Positions 17,462 to 25,940 of a DNA stretch of 64,000 nt are shown here, piece by piece. Under the pieces are notes generated by a model. It was not told where the DNA came from. It did not search any database and saw nothing but the letters and a program-made list of their open reading frames with translations. Position 1 is the stretch's first letter; each line of letters opens with the position of its first letter. The position numbers and the translations under genes are program-made. This stretch comes from Azospira restricta (GTDB lineage Bacteria; Pseudomonadota; Gammaproteobacteria; Burkholderiales; Rhodocyclaceae), in NCBI RefSeq assembly GCF_016858125.1, contig NZ_CP064781.1, forward strand, positions 3,667,501 to 3,731,500, written 5' to 3'.

Positions 17462-18142
17462 TTGCGGGTCCTGCTCGTCGAAGATGATGCCCTGCTCGGC
17501 GACGGCATCCGTGCCGGGCTGAAGCTTGCCGACTACGCCGTCGACTGGGTGCGCGACGGCGAGGCGGCACGACTGGCGCTCGCCGACCACGCCTACGACG
17601 CCTGCGTGCTCGACCTCGGCCTGCCGAAGAAGGATGGCCTCGCCGTCCTCAAGGAGGCGCGCGCGCGCGGCAACGCGCTGCCGGTACTGATCCTCACCGC
17701 CCGCGACACGCATGCCGACAAGATCGGCGGGCTCGACGCCGGCGCCGACGACTACTTGACCAAGCCCTTCGACCTCGGCGAACTGCAGGCGCGGCTGCGC
17801 GCGCTGATCCGCCGCGCCGCCGGTGCGCCGACGCCGGTGCTGGAACATGCCGGCGTGACGCTGGAGCCGGCGAGCAAGCGGGTGACGCTGAACGGCCAGC
17901 CGGTGACGCTGTCGGCGCGCGAGTACGCGCTGCTGCACGACCTGCTGACGCACAAGAACCAGCTGCGCACCCGCGCCCAGCTCGAGGAAAGCCTCTACGC
18001 CTGGGGCGAGGAAAAGGAAAGCAACACCGTCGAGGTCTACGTCCACCACCTGCGCAAGAAGCTCGGCGCCGACTTCATCCGCACCGTGCGCGGCTTCGGC
18101 TACCAGCTCGGCGAACGCGTCGCGCGCGGCGGGGACGACTGA
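17462..18142 (+). CDS. pmrA: OmpR-family response regulator, PmrA/QseB type
   Basis: 226-aa DNA-binding regulator. The receiver domain has the acidic pair ED at 7-8 and phosphoacceptor Asp51 (CVLDLGLP), Thr and Lys switch residues in ILTAR and TKPF. The winged helix domain ends with VEVYVHHLRKKLGADFIRTVRGFGYQL, as in PmrA and QseB. The start codon is TTG (17462), with GGAAGGGAAG upstream and the preceding stop abutting it. It is the natural candidate to bind the five CTTAAG-type boxes in this region. The symbol pmrA rests on these boxes and on the PEtN transferase neighbours; QseB would be the alternative name. Confidence 0.88.
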   Translation: MRVLLVEDDALLGDGIRAGLKLADYAVDWVRDGEAARLALADHAYDACVLDLGLPKKDGLAVLKEARARGNALPVLILTARDTHADKIGGLDAGADDYLTKPFDLGELQARLRALIRRAAGAPTPVLEHAGVTLEPASKRVTLNGQPVTLSAREYALLHDLLTHKNQLRTRAQLEESLYAWGEEKESNTVEVYVHHLRKKLGADFIRTVRGFGYQLGERVARGGDD

Positions 18143-19533
18143 TGGCCGGCCTGCTGCACGGCCGGTCGCCGGGTTCGCTGCGCTGGCGCCTGCTGCGCTG
18201 GGTATCGCTGGCGACCTTGCTGATCTGGAGCCTGGCCGCCGCGCTCAGCTACCGCCAGGCGCGGCACGAGGTACAGGAGCTGATGGACGGGCAGATGGCG
18301 AAGACCGCGCGCCTGCTCGTCGCCCAGGCGCGCACCGACGCCGGCCGCCTCGCCGCCCTGCCGGCGAACATGAACGGGCTGCGCGGTGCCAAGATCCGGC
18401 GCAGCGAACTGGTCCTCGAATACCGTATCGTCCGCAGCGACGGCACGACGCTGCTGGCGTCCGCCAACGCGCCGGCGACGCCGGTCGGCACCGCCCTCGG
18501 CTACGCCGAGATCGAACACGACGGGCAGCCGTGGCGCAGCCTGGTGCTGGAAACCGCGGACGGCGCCTACCGCGTTCAGGTCGCCCACGCCAACAAGTCG
18601 CGCGACAAGGAGGCGCTCGAGATCGCGCGCAAGACCGTGCTGCCGCTGGCGCTGCTGCTGCCGCTGATGATCGCGCTGATCTACCTCTCGGTGCGGCGCG
18701 GCCTGAAGCCGCTCGACGACCTCGCCGCCGACGTCGCCGCGCGCTCGCCGGAGAACCTCGCGGCGCTGGCGCCGACCGCCGCACCGCTGGAAGCGCAGCC
18801 GCTGGCGAAGGCGCTCAACCGGCTGCTCGGCCGCCTGTCGGCGACGCTCGACAACGAGCGCCGCTTCACCGCCGACGCCGCGCACGAGCTGCGCACGCCG
18901 CTCGCCGCGCTGAAGGTGCAGGCGCAGGTGGCGATGGCGACCAGGGACGCAGCCCAGCACCGGCATGCGCTGGCGCAGGTGATCGCCGGGGCCGACCGCG
19001 CCACGCGGCTGGTCGAGCAGCTGCTGCGGCTGGCCCGGCTGGACCCGCTCGAACGCGTGCCCGACCCGCAGCCGGTCGACCTCGCCGGGCTGGCACGGAC
19101 GGCGGTCGACGAGGCGCGCGCCGGTGCCGACGAGAAGGGGCAGACGCTGACGCTCGCCGCCGACGCGGCGGCGGTGAGCGGCGACCGCGACCTGCTCGCG
19201 GTGGCGCTGCGCAACCTGGTCGACAACGCCGTTCGCTATACGCCGGAGGGCGGCCGCATCGAGGTGCGCGTCGGCTGCGAGCACGGCGCGGCGTGCGTCG
19301 CCGTCGCCGACAACGGCCCGGGTGTGCCGGCGGCGGAGCTGCCGCGACTGGTCGAACGCTTCTACCGCGGCCGCGAAGCCGGCGCCGAAGGCAGCGGCCT
19401 CGGGCTGGCGATCGTCCGCCGCATCGCCGAACTGCACGGCGCCCGGCTGGAGGTCGAGAACGCCGAGGCCGGCGGCTTCGTCGCGACGCTGCGCTGGGGG
19501 CCCGGCGCCGCAAGCGCCCCCGCTTCCGACTGA
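18142..19533 (+). CDS. pmrB: Sensor histidine kinase, PmrB/QseC type
   Basis: 463-aa inner-membrane kinase. Two helices (about residues 18-37 and 166-183) flank a 130-residue periplasmic domain. The H box is DAAHELRTPLAALK with His248; the N box RNLVDNAVRYTPEGG, G1 DNGPGVP and G2 GSGLGLAIVRRIAELHG follow. ATG 18142 overlaps the regulator stop by 1 bp. The periplasmic part contains an EVQE near residue 43, reminiscent of the ExxE iron motif of enteric PmrB, but this alone is weak. The signal (cationic peptides, metals, pH or other) is not determined. Confidence 0.9.
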   Translation: MAGLLHGRSPGSLRWRLLRWVSLATLLIWSLAAALSYRQARHEVQELMDGQMAKTARLLVAQARTDAGRLAALPANMNGLRGAKIRRSELVLEYRIVRSDGTTLLASANAPATPVGTALGYAEIEHDGQPWRSLVLETADGAYRVQVAHANKSRDKEALEIARKTVLPLALLLPLMIALIYLSVRRGLKPLDDLAADVAARSPENLAALAPTAAPLEAQPLAKALNRLLGRLSATLDNERRFTADAAHELRTPLAALKVQAQVAMATRDAAQHRHALAQVIAGADRATRLVEQLLRLARLDPLERVPDPQPVDLAGLARTAVDEARAGADEKGQTLTLAADAAAVSGDRDLLAVALRNLVDNAVRYTPEGGRIEVRVGCEHGAACVAVADNGPGVPAAELPRLVERFYRGREAGAEGSGLGLAIVRRIAELHGARLEVENAEAGGFVATLRWGPGAASAPASD

Positions 19534-19554
19534 CCGCCTCCGCCCTCCCGCCGC

Positions 19555-19571
19555 CTTAAGACTCGCTTCAG
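19555..19571 (+). promoter_or_regulatory. PmrA-type box in front of the second phosphoethanolamine transferase
   Basis: CTTAAG-ACTCG-CTTCAG, one mismatch in the second half-site, 5-bp spacer. GACAAT (19582-19587, 4/6 -10 match) follows after 10 bp. The predicted leader to ATG 19689 is about 95 nt, longer than at the other sites. Confidence 0.7.
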
Positions 19572-19688
19572 ACTCGGCAGCGACAATCCTCGCCTGCCGG
19601 CAGCGCGCCGCACTCCCGTCGCGCCCAGCCACGCGCACTGCCTCCGGCGCGAACCGCCGCCGGACCCGAAACCGCGAGGACTCCCGAC

Positions 19689-21419
19689 ATGGACATGGCG
19701 CAGACCGCAAGACGCGCGCGCACCGAAGACCGCATCGACTGGCGCGCGCTCGCCCGCGCCTACCTGTTCTTCTGGTATTTCTCCGGCGTCAGCCATCTCC
19801 TGCTGCTGGCCAGCGGCGCCACCGGCTTCTTCCCGTTCCGCCAGGGCCTGCTGGTCAGCGCGCTGTGGCTGGTGCCGCTGCTGCTGCTGCCGCGGCACGG
19901 CCGGCGCATCGCCGCCCTCGTCGGCGCCGTGTTGTGGGCCTGCTCGCTGGTCAACCTCGGCTACTTCGCGATCTACGGCCAGGAGTTCTCGCAGAGCGCG
20001 CTGTACATCGTCTTCGAATCGAACCCGGCCGAGGCCGGCGAGTACCTCGGCAACTACTTCGCGTGGTGGATGCCGCCGGCGGCGCTCGCCTACACCGCCG
20101 GCGCCGTCTGGCTGTGGCGAGGCCTGCGGCCGCTGGCGATGCCGCGCCGGCAGGCCTGGGCGATCGTCGCGCTGGTGCTGCTGGTCGTCTTCCTGCCGGC
20201 GACGCTGAAGACCGCGCGCAAGCGCTCGCTGCTCTCGGAGGCCTGGGCCGAATCGGTGATGAACCGGCTGGAACCGGCCGTTCCCTGGCAGTTCGCCTTC
20301 GGCCTGGTCAGGTACGAGGAACAGCTGGCGCAGATGCAATCGCTGCTCGAAAAGAACAAAAGCCTGCCGCCGCTGGCGAAGCTCGTCGACGCCAACGGCG
20401 GCCTGCCGGCGACGCTGGTGCTGGTCATCGGCGAATCGACCAACCGCCAGCATATGGGCCTCTACGGCTACGCGCGCGACACCTCGCCGCAGCTGCAGGC
20501 GCTGCACGGGCAGCTGACCGCCTTCGACAACGTCATCGCCTCGCGCCCGTACACGATCGAGACGCTGCAGCAGGCGCTGACCTTCGCCGACCAGGAGAAC
20601 CCGGACCTGCACCTGAGCCGGCCGTCGCTGATGAACCTGATGAAGCAGGCCGGCTACAAGACCTACTGGATCACCAACCAGCAGACCCTGAGCAAGCGCA
20701 ACACGATGCTCACCAACTTCTCCGAGCAGACCGACGAGCAGGTCTATCTCAACCACACGCGCTCGCAGAATTCCTACCAGTTCGACGGCAACGTCCTCAC
20801 CCCCTTCGCGCGCATCCTCGGCGACGCGGCGGAGCGCAGGTTCATCGTCGTCCACCTGCTCGGCACGCACATGCGCTACGAATACCGCTACCCGCCGGAG
20901 TTCGAGCATTTCAAGGACGCTTCCGGCCTCCCCGGCTGGGTCGGCGACAAGCACCTGGCGATGATCAACCACTACGACAACGCCGTCCGCTACAACGACT
21001 TCGTCGTCGCCAGCCTGGTCGAGCGCCTCGCCGCCGCCGGCGGCAGATCGTTGATGCTCTACTTCGCCGACCACGGCGAGGACGTCTACGACACGCCGCC
21101 GCACGATTTCATCGGCCGCAACGAGGCGAGCCCGACGCCGGCGATGTACACAGTGCCCTTCCTGCTGTGGCGCTCGCCCGAGTGGCAGGCGGCGCATCCG
21201 CGCAGCTTCGCCGGCCAGACCGGGCGCCTCTACCAGACCGCGCACCTGATCCACACCTGGGCCGACCTCGCCGGCCTGTCGTTCGACGGCTACGACCCGA
21301 CGAAGAGCGTGGTGAACGAGCGCTTCAAGGAGCGCCCGCTATGGGTCGGCGCCCCCGGCTCGGCGAAGGGCCTCGTCGACCTGCGGCCGATGCTGGCGGG
21401 CGGCGGCCGCGGGCGCTGA
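19689..21419 (+). CDS. Phosphoethanolamine transferase (EptC/CptA-like)
   Basis: 576-aa membrane enzyme of the PEtN-transferase group. Five helices lie in the first 170 residues; the periplasmic domain carries the nucleophile Thr251 in LVIGESTNRQHMGLYGYARD, then HLLGTHMRYEYRYPPEF, NHYDNAVRYND and YFADHGEDVYD. ESTNR rather than the ETAR of EptA, and the length, point to the CptA/EptC branch that modifies core sugars or other envelope acceptors. A GAGGA site precedes ATG 19689, and a PmrA-type box lies 118 bp upstream. With the eptA at 9884 and the LtaS-like gene at 6869 this makes three sulfatase-fold head-group transferases in one putative regulon. Confidence 0.9.
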   Translation: MDMAQTARRARTEDRIDWRALARAYLFFWYFSGVSHLLLLASGATGFFPFRQGLLVSALWLVPLLLLPRHGRRIAALVGAVLWACSLVNLGYFAIYGQEFSQSALYIVFESNPAEAGEYLGNYFAWWMPPAALAYTAGAVWLWRGLRPLAMPRRQAWAIVALVLLVVFLPATLKTARKRSLLSEAWAESVMNRLEPAVPWQFAFGLVRYEEQLAQMQSLLEKNKSLPPLAKLVDANGGLPATLVLVIGESTNRQHMGLYGYARDTSPQLQALHGQLTAFDNVIASRPYTIETLQQALTFADQENPDLHLSRPSLMNLMKQAGYKTYWITNQQTLSKRNTMLTNFSEQTDEQVYLNHTRSQNSYQFDGNVLTPFARILGDAAERRFIVVHLLGTHMRYEYRYPPEFEHFKDASGLPGWVGDKHLAMINHYDNAVRYNDFVVASLVERLAAAGGRSLMLYFADHGEDVYDTPPHDFIGRNEASPTPAMYTVPFLLWRSPEWQAAHPRSFAGQTGRLYQTAHLIHTWADLAGLSFDGYDPTKSVVNERFKERPLWVGAPGSAKGLVDLRPMLAGGGRGR

Positions 21420-21440
21420 GGGGGCGACGGCAGGCGGCGA

Positions 21441-22118
21441 TCAGACCCGCCCGCGCTCCGCCAGCGACAGCGGCGGCGCCGTGCCGGCGACGATGAAGTG
21501 GTCGAGCAGGCGCACGTCGACGAGGGCCAGCGCGTCCTTCAGCGCCCGCGTCAGCGCCTCGTCGGCCGCCGACGGCTCGGCGACGCCGGACGGGTGGTTG
21601 TGGGCGAGGATCACCGCCGCCGCGTTGTGCGCGAGCGCGCGCTTGACCACCTCGCGCGGATAGACCGAGGTCTGCGTCAGCGTGCCGCGGAACAGCTCCT
21701 CGCCGGCGATGAGCCGGTTCTGCGCATCCAGCCACAGCGCCAGGAAGACTTCGTGCGGCCGCCCGGCGAGCGTCAGCCGCAGGTAGTCGCGCACCGCCTG
21801 CGGCGAGGTCAGCAGCTCGCGCGCGGCGAGCCGTTCGCCGAGCGCGCGCTTCGCCATTTCCAGCACCGCCTGCAGCTGCGCGTACTTGGCCGCGCCCATG
21901 CCGGGCACCGCGGCGAACTCGGCCTGCGTCGCCGCGAACAGCCGGTTGAGGCTGCCGAAGCGGGCAATAAGCTCGCGCCCGAGGTCGACCGCGCTCTTGC
22001 CCCGCATGCCGACGCGCAGGAAGATCGCCAGCAGCTCGGCGTCGGAGAGCACGCCGGCGCCCTGCGCCAGCAGGCGCTCGCGCGGACGCTCGTCCGCCGG
22101 CCAGTCGGTGATCGCCAT
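21441..22118 (-). CDS. radC: RadC family protein (JAB/MPN domain)
   Basis: 225-aa protein, full length. The start [17 protein letters not shown] at 22118 is the canonical RadC start; an upstream in-frame ATG at 22154 lacks family support. An N-terminal UPF0758 helix-hairpin-helix region ([24 protein letters not shown]) precedes the JAB metal site EVF...[14 protein letters not shown] (the E-HxHPSG-D pattern). The old DNA-repair assignment is disputed and its real role is unknown. It is convergent with the transferase gene (21 bp) and divergent from coaBC, with 45 bp between the starts. Confidence 0.93.
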   Translation of the reverse strand: MAITDWPADERPRERLLAQGAGVLSDAELLAIFLRVGMRGKSAVDLGRELIARFGSLNRLFAATQAEFAAVPGMGAAKYAQLQAVLEMAKRALGERLAARELLTSPQAVRDYLRLTLAGRPHEVFLALWLDAQNRLIAGEELFRGTLTQTSVYPREVVKRALAHNAAAVILAHNHPSGVAEPSAADEALTRALKDALALVDVRLLDHFIVAGTAPPLSLAERGRV

Positions 22119-22134
22119 GCCGCACCCCCTCACG

Positions 22135-22140
22135 TACAAT
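22135..22140 (+). promoter_or_regulatory. -10 element of coaBC
   Basis: TACAAT (5/6) 24 bp before the first coaBC ATG, in the short radC-coaBC divergent gap. No clear -35 was found. Confidence 0.4.
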
Positions 22141-22163
22141 TGGTCGAGACGCATTCTACCGAT

Positions 22164-23360
22164 ATGACCATGGAATTACAGGGCAAGCACATCGTTCTCG
22201 GCATCACTGGCGGCATCGCCGCCTACAAGGCGGCCGAGCTGACCCGGCTGCTGGTCAAGGCCGGCGCCACGGTGCAGGTGGTGATGACCGAGGGGGCGAC
22301 GCATTTCGTGACGCCGGTGACCTTCCAGGCGCTGTCCGGGCGCACGGTGTTCACCGACCAGTGGGACGGCCGCGTCGCCAACAACATGGCGCACATCGAC
22401 CTGTCGCGCGAGGCCGACCTGATCCTGGTCGCGCCGGCGTCGGCCGACTTCCTCGCCAAGGTCGCGCACGGGCTCGCCGACGACCTGCTGACGACCATGG
22501 TGCTCGCCCGCGACTGTCCGCTGCTGGCGGCGCCGGCGATGAACAAGCAGATGTGGGAGAACCCGGCGACGCGGCGCAACGTGTCGACGCTCGCCGCCGA
22601 CGGCGTGACGCTGCTCGGCCCCGGTTGCGGCGATCAGGCCTGCGGCGAGACCGGCGACGGGCGCATGCTGGAGCCGGAGGAGATCGTCGAGGATTTGGTC
22701 GCCTTCCTGCAGCCGAAGCTGCTCGCCGGCAGGAAGGTGCTGATCACCGCCGGCCCGACCTTCGAGGCGATCGACCCGGTGCGCGGCATCACCAACCTGT
22801 CGTCGGGCAAGATGGGCTTCGCCGTCGCCCGCGCCGCGCGCGAAGCGGGCGCCGAAGTGACGCTGGTCTGCGGCCCGGTCAGCCAGCCGACGCCGCGCGG
22901 CGTGACACGGATCGACGTCACCGGCGCACTCGACATGCACCGCGAAGTGATGGCGCGCGCCGCCGCGCAGGACGTCTTCGTCGGCGTCGCCGCAGTCGCC
23001 GACTACCGGCCGCAGGCCGCTGCCGAACACAAGATCAAGAAGGACGATGGCGCGCCGCCGGCGATCATGCTGGTCGAGAACCCGGACATCCTGGCCGAGG
23101 TCGCGGCGCTGCCGAAGCCGCCGCTGTGCGTCGGCTTCGCCGCCGAGAGCCGCAACCTCGCCGACTACGCGCGGAAGAAGCGCGCGAAGAAGAAGATTCC
23201 GCTGATCGCCGGCAACCTGATCGAGCACGGCTTCGGCGGCGAGGACAACACGCTGGTGCTGTTCGACGACGCCGGCCAGACGCCGCTGCCGCCCGGCCCG
23301 AAGAGCGAACTGGCGCGCGCGCTGGTCGCCCACATCGCGCGCCTGCTGCGGGGCGATTGA
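22164..23360 (+). CDS. coaBC: Bifunctional phosphopantothenoylcysteine decarboxylase / phosphopantothenate-cysteine ligase
   Basis: 398-aa cytosolic FMN enzyme that carries out two steps of coenzyme A synthesis. The CoaC half begins [20 protein letters not shown] and holds the catalytic His in NNMAHIDLS and the substrate motif [17 protein letters not shown], with the Cys of [15 protein letters not shown]. The CoaB half begins [29 protein letters not shown] and contains AVADYRP and the KIKK lysines. ATG 22164 (MTMELQ) or 22170 could be the start. The stop overlaps the next small gene (ATGA-type). Confidence 0.96.
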   Translation: MTMELQGKHIVLGITGGIAAYKAAELTRLLVKAGATVQVVMTEGATHFVTPVTFQALSGRTVFTDQWDGRVANNMAHIDLSREADLILVAPASADFLAKVAHGLADDLLTTMVLARDCPLLAAPAMNKQMWENPATRRNVSTLAADGVTLLGPGCGDQACGETGDGRMLEPEEIVEDLVAFLQPKLLAGRKVLITAGPTFEAIDPVRGITNLSSGKMGFAVARAAREAGAEVTLVCGPVSQPTPRGVTRIDVTGALDMHREVMARAAAQDVFVGVAAVADYRPQAAAEHKIKKDDGAPPAIMLVENPDILAEVAALPKPPLCVGFAAESRNLADYARKKRAKKKIPLIAGNLIEHGFGGEDNTLVLFDDAGQTPLPPGPKSELARALVAHIARLLRGD

Positions 23361-23554
23361 TGACCGACGACGAGCTCGTCCGCGCCGGCACGCGCCGCGT
23401 CGTCGGCCGCGCCGCGCTGCGCCGCCTGGGCGCCCTGGTGCGCGAATGGCAGGCGGAGGAGGCGGCGAAGGCGGTGCTGGCGAAGCGCTTCAGCGCCGGA
23501 CTCGCCGTCGCCGCGCTGCTCGCGCTCGCGCTGTTCCACTGGCTCTACCGCTGA
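23360..23554 (+). CDS. Small single-span membrane protein between coaBC and dut
   Basis: 64-aa protein with an amphipathic basic N-terminal half ([37 protein letters not shown]) and one C-terminal transmembrane helix ([15 protein letters not shown]). Its ATG overlaps the coaBC stop and dut follows after 25 bp, so translation is coupled in a coaBC-dut unit. The placement matches conserved gene order in related bacteria, which is the main support. Function unknown. Confidence 0.7.
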   Translation: MTDDELVRAGTRRVVGRAALRRLGALVREWQAEEAAKAVLAKRFSAGLAVAALLALALFHWLYR

Positions 23555-23579
23555 TTCCCGACACCGACAGGAAACCTCC

Positions 23580-24029
23580 ATGCATCGAATCGACGTCCGC
23601 ATCCTCGACCCCCGCCTGCGCGACACGCCGCCGCACTACGCCACGCCGGGCGCCGCCGGCCTCGACCTGCGCGCCTGCATCGAGGCGCCGGTGAAGATCC
23701 ACCCCGGCGAGACCATGCTGGTCCCCACCGGCATCGCCATCCACCTCGCCGACCCCGGTCTGGCGGCGATGATCCTGCCGCGCTCGGGGCTCGGCCACAA
23801 GCACGGCATCGTGCTCGGCAACCTGGTCGGGCTGATCGATTCCGACTACCAGGGCGAGATCATGGTGTCGACGTGGAACCGCGGCAAGGAGCCGTTCACG
23901 CTCAACCCGCTCGACCGGCTGGCACAGCTGGTGGTCGTGCCGGTACTGCAGGTGGCGTTCAACATCGTCGACGAATTCGTCGCCAGCGATCGCGGCGACG
24001 GCGGCTTCGGCAGCACCGGGCACGCCTGA
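23580..24029 (+). CDS. dut: Deoxyuridine 5'-triphosphate nucleotidohydrolase
   Basis: 149-aa trimeric dUTPase, which removes dUTP and supplies dUMP. All five motifs are visible: [42 protein letters not shown] and [20 protein letters not shown] precedes ATG 23580. It is the last gene of the coaBC unit. Beyond the stop, in the same frame, lies a 20-codon open stretch that contains the dispersed hairpin repeat noted separately. Confidence 0.97.
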   Translation: MHRIDVRILDPRLRDTPPHYATPGAAGLDLRACIEAPVKIHPGETMLVPTGIAIHLADPGLAAMILPRSGLGHKHGIVLGNLVGLIDSDYQGEIMVSTWNRGKEPFTLNPLDRLAQLVVVPVLQVAFNIVDEFVASDRGDGGFGSTGHA

Positions 24030-24044
24030 GTGCGGGACGCCCGG

Positions 24045-24089
24045 GTAATACGCTTCGCGTATTACGAAGAATCCCCCTCGGATGAGGGC
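24045..24089. repeat. Dispersed hairpin repeat, copy 1 (dut-dsbB gap)
   Basis: Perfect 9-bp inverted repeat GTAATACGC / GCGTATTAC (24045-24053 and 24057-24065) with a 3-nt loop, followed by GAAGAATCCCCCTCGG. The arm-loop-arm plus the downstream GMAGAA-CCC block is shared with 51112-51153. It sits between convergent genes and could act as a bidirectional terminator, although no T run follows. Confidence 0.65.
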
Positions 24090-24095
24090 TGACGC

Positions 24096-24602
24096 TCAGC
24101 GGAAGCGGTAGCGCACGAAACGCCGGGAGGTGGCGACCCACAGCCCGGCGACGAGGAAGGTGAAGAAGAGCGGGATCGACCAGTTGGCCATCGTCAGGCC
24201 GAGGATCGATTCCTTGCTGGTGCAGAAGCCGGTGGCCATGAACATGAACGGCCACTGCATGCCCAGCCAGTCGACCAGCTTCTCGATCGGGTTCATCTCG
24301 CCGTAGCCGCACTGCACCGCGAGTTCGGGGTAGAGCTGCATCCACGTCTGGTAGCCGGCGGTGGCGAGGCCGCCGGCGGCGGTCAGCGCGATCAGCAGCC
24401 CCCAGGTCTTGCGCGCGCCGGGCGCGGCGACGCCGCACAGCGCCCAGAACGCCACCAGCAGGTAGAGCACGCGCTGGAAGATGCACAGCGGGCAGGGGTT
24501 GAGGCGCATCAGCTCGCCGATGACGAGGCCGGCGGCAACGAGGCCGGCGGAAGCAAGGGCGATCAGCGCAAACGCGGCGCGCGGGGTCTTCGGCAGGGTC
24601 AT
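24096..24602 (-). CDS. dsbB: Disulfide bond formation protein DsbB
   Basis: 168-aa inner-membrane protein with four helices that reoxidises DsbA and passes electrons to quinone. Redox pairs are Cys37-Cys40 (NPCPLCIFQR) and Cys98-Cys127 (AVQCGYGE and TGFCTSK), as in the family. ATG at 24602. It starts 6 bp after the desaturase stop, so the two form one minus-strand unit. The stop codon lies within the small GCTGA/TCAGC hairpin next to the dispersed repeat. Confidence 0.95.
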   Translation of the reverse strand: MTLPKTPRAAFALIALASAGLVAAGLVIGELMRLNPCPLCIFQRVLYLLVAFWALCGVAAPGARKTWGLLIALTAAGGLATAGYQTWMQLYPELAVQCGYGEMNPIEKLVDWLGMQWPFMFMATGFCTSKESILGLTMANWSIPLFFTFLVAGLWVATSRRFVRYRFR

Positions 24603-24608
24603 GTCAGA

Positions 24609-25772
24609 TCAGGAAATGGCGTAGCGGCGCAGGCGCAGCGAGAGTTGTTCGAGTTGGCGGATGCCGGAGGCTTCGGCGCGACGGCACCAGTCCTGCAGCT
24701 CGGCGACCAGCTGTTCGCGCGTCGCGGTCGAGCGCTCCCAGACGGCGGCGAGCTCGCCGCGCATGCGGTAGGCCGTGGCCAGCGCGCCGCTCTCGGTGAG
24801 CAGCGCGTCGAAGCGCGCGCGCAGTTCGTCCGGCACGGCGCTGCCGTCCATCGCCAGGCAGCGCTTCAGCCCGCGGAACCGGCGGCGGTCGGCAAGCTTC
24901 GCCAGCTCTTCGCGGTACATCGCCTTCAGCGAGCGCGCGTAGCTGGCGAGCAGGTCGTAGCGGTGCGTGATCACCGCCTGCAGCGTGTCGCCGTCGACCT
25001 GCGGCCGCGGCGCGCCGAGGCGCAGGACCGGCGCCACCCGCTTCACGCGCGCCATGCCGAGCATCTCCAGGAGGCGGATGTAGCACCAGCCGATGTCGAA
25101 CTCGTACCACTTGTTCGACAGCCGTGCCGAGGTGGCGAAGGCGTGGTGGTTATTGTGCAGTTCCTCGCCGCCGATCAGGATGCCCCAGGGCACGATGTTG
25201 GTCGCCGCGTCGGCGCAGGCGAAGTTGCGGTAGCCCCAGAAGTGGCCGACGCCGTTGATCACGCCGGCCGCCCAGAACGGGATCCAGACCATCTGCACGC
25301 CCCAGATCAGCGCCCCCGGCAGCACGCCGAACAGCGCCACGTCGATCGCCAGCATGAGGACGATGCCGTACTTGTGCAGCGGCGTGTAGACCTTGCGCTC
25401 GAGCCAGTCGTCGGGCGTGCCGTGGCCGAAGCGGGCGAGCGTCTCGGCGTTGCGCGACTCGCGCACGTAGAGGAAGACGCCGCCGAACAGCACGCGCGGC
25501 AGGCCGAGCACCTGCGGGCTGTGCGGGTCGTCGGCGGTCTCGCAGCGGGCGTGGTGCTTGCGGTGGATCGCCGCCCACTCGCGGGTGATCATGCCGGTGG
25601 TCAGCCACAGCCAGAAGCGGAAGAAGTGCGACGGCAGCGGCCCCAGTTCGAGCGCGCGGTGCGCCTGGTGGCGGTGCAGGAAGATGGTGACGGCGGCGAT
25701 CGTCACGTGCGTCAACGCCAGCGCGGCGAGCACGTAGCCCCACCAGGGCAGGTCGAAGACGCCGTCGGTCAT
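24609..25772 (-). CDS. Membrane acyl-CoA/acyl-lipid desaturase (delta-9 type)
   Basis: 387-aa diiron membrane enzyme introducing a double bond in fatty acyl chains. The three histidine boxes are HRHQAHRA (near residue 33), HRKHHARCE (near 70) and HNNHHAFATSAR (near 205), in the spacing of the stearoyl desaturase family; hydrophobic pairs lie between. A C-terminal extension of about 130 residues (from VKRVAPVLRLG) is helical and charged and longer than in the core family. GAAAGGAACGACC precedes ATG 25772. It is co-directional with dsbB and divergent from the GGDEF-EAL gene. Confidence 0.92.
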   Translation of the reverse strand: MTDGVFDLPWWGYVLAALALTHVTIAAVTIFLHRHQAHRALELGPLPSHFFRFWLWLTTGMITREWAAIHRKHHARCETADDPHSPQVLGLPRVLFGGVFLYVRESRNAETLARFGHGTPDDWLERKVYTPLHKYGIVLMLAIDVALFGVLPGALIWGVQMVWIPFWAAGVINGVGHFWGYRNFACADAATNIVPWGILIGGEELHNNHHAFATSARLSNKWYEFDIGWCYIRLLEMLGMARVKRVAPVLRLGAPRPQVDGDTLQAVITHRYDLLASYARSLKAMYREELAKLADRRRFRGLKRCLAMDGSAVPDELRARFDALLTESGALATAYRMRGELAAVWERSTATREQLVAELQDWCRRAEASGIRQLEQLSLRLRRYAIS

Positions 25773-25860
25773 GGTCGTTCCTTTCGCATCGGGTTGCCGA
25801 TTCTACGGCGCGGGTACGCGGATCGCATTGCTGCGTCGCAACGTTACACGAGAAACATTC

Positions 25861-25890
25861 TTGCTACACTCTACCGCTTACAAAAGTAAT
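25861..25890 (+). promoter_or_regulatory. Possible promoter of the GGDEF-EAL gene
   Basis: TTGCTA (25861-25866) and AGTAAT (25885-25890) are spaced 18 bp, each 4/6 or so to sigma-70 consensus. An AT-rich stretch with GTTACA (25850-25855) lies just upstream. Weak assignment. Confidence 0.3.
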
Positions 25891-25940
25891 AAGCAGCATG
25901 CCGCTGCAAAAAAAACCCCACCACACCAGGAGACTCGTAA

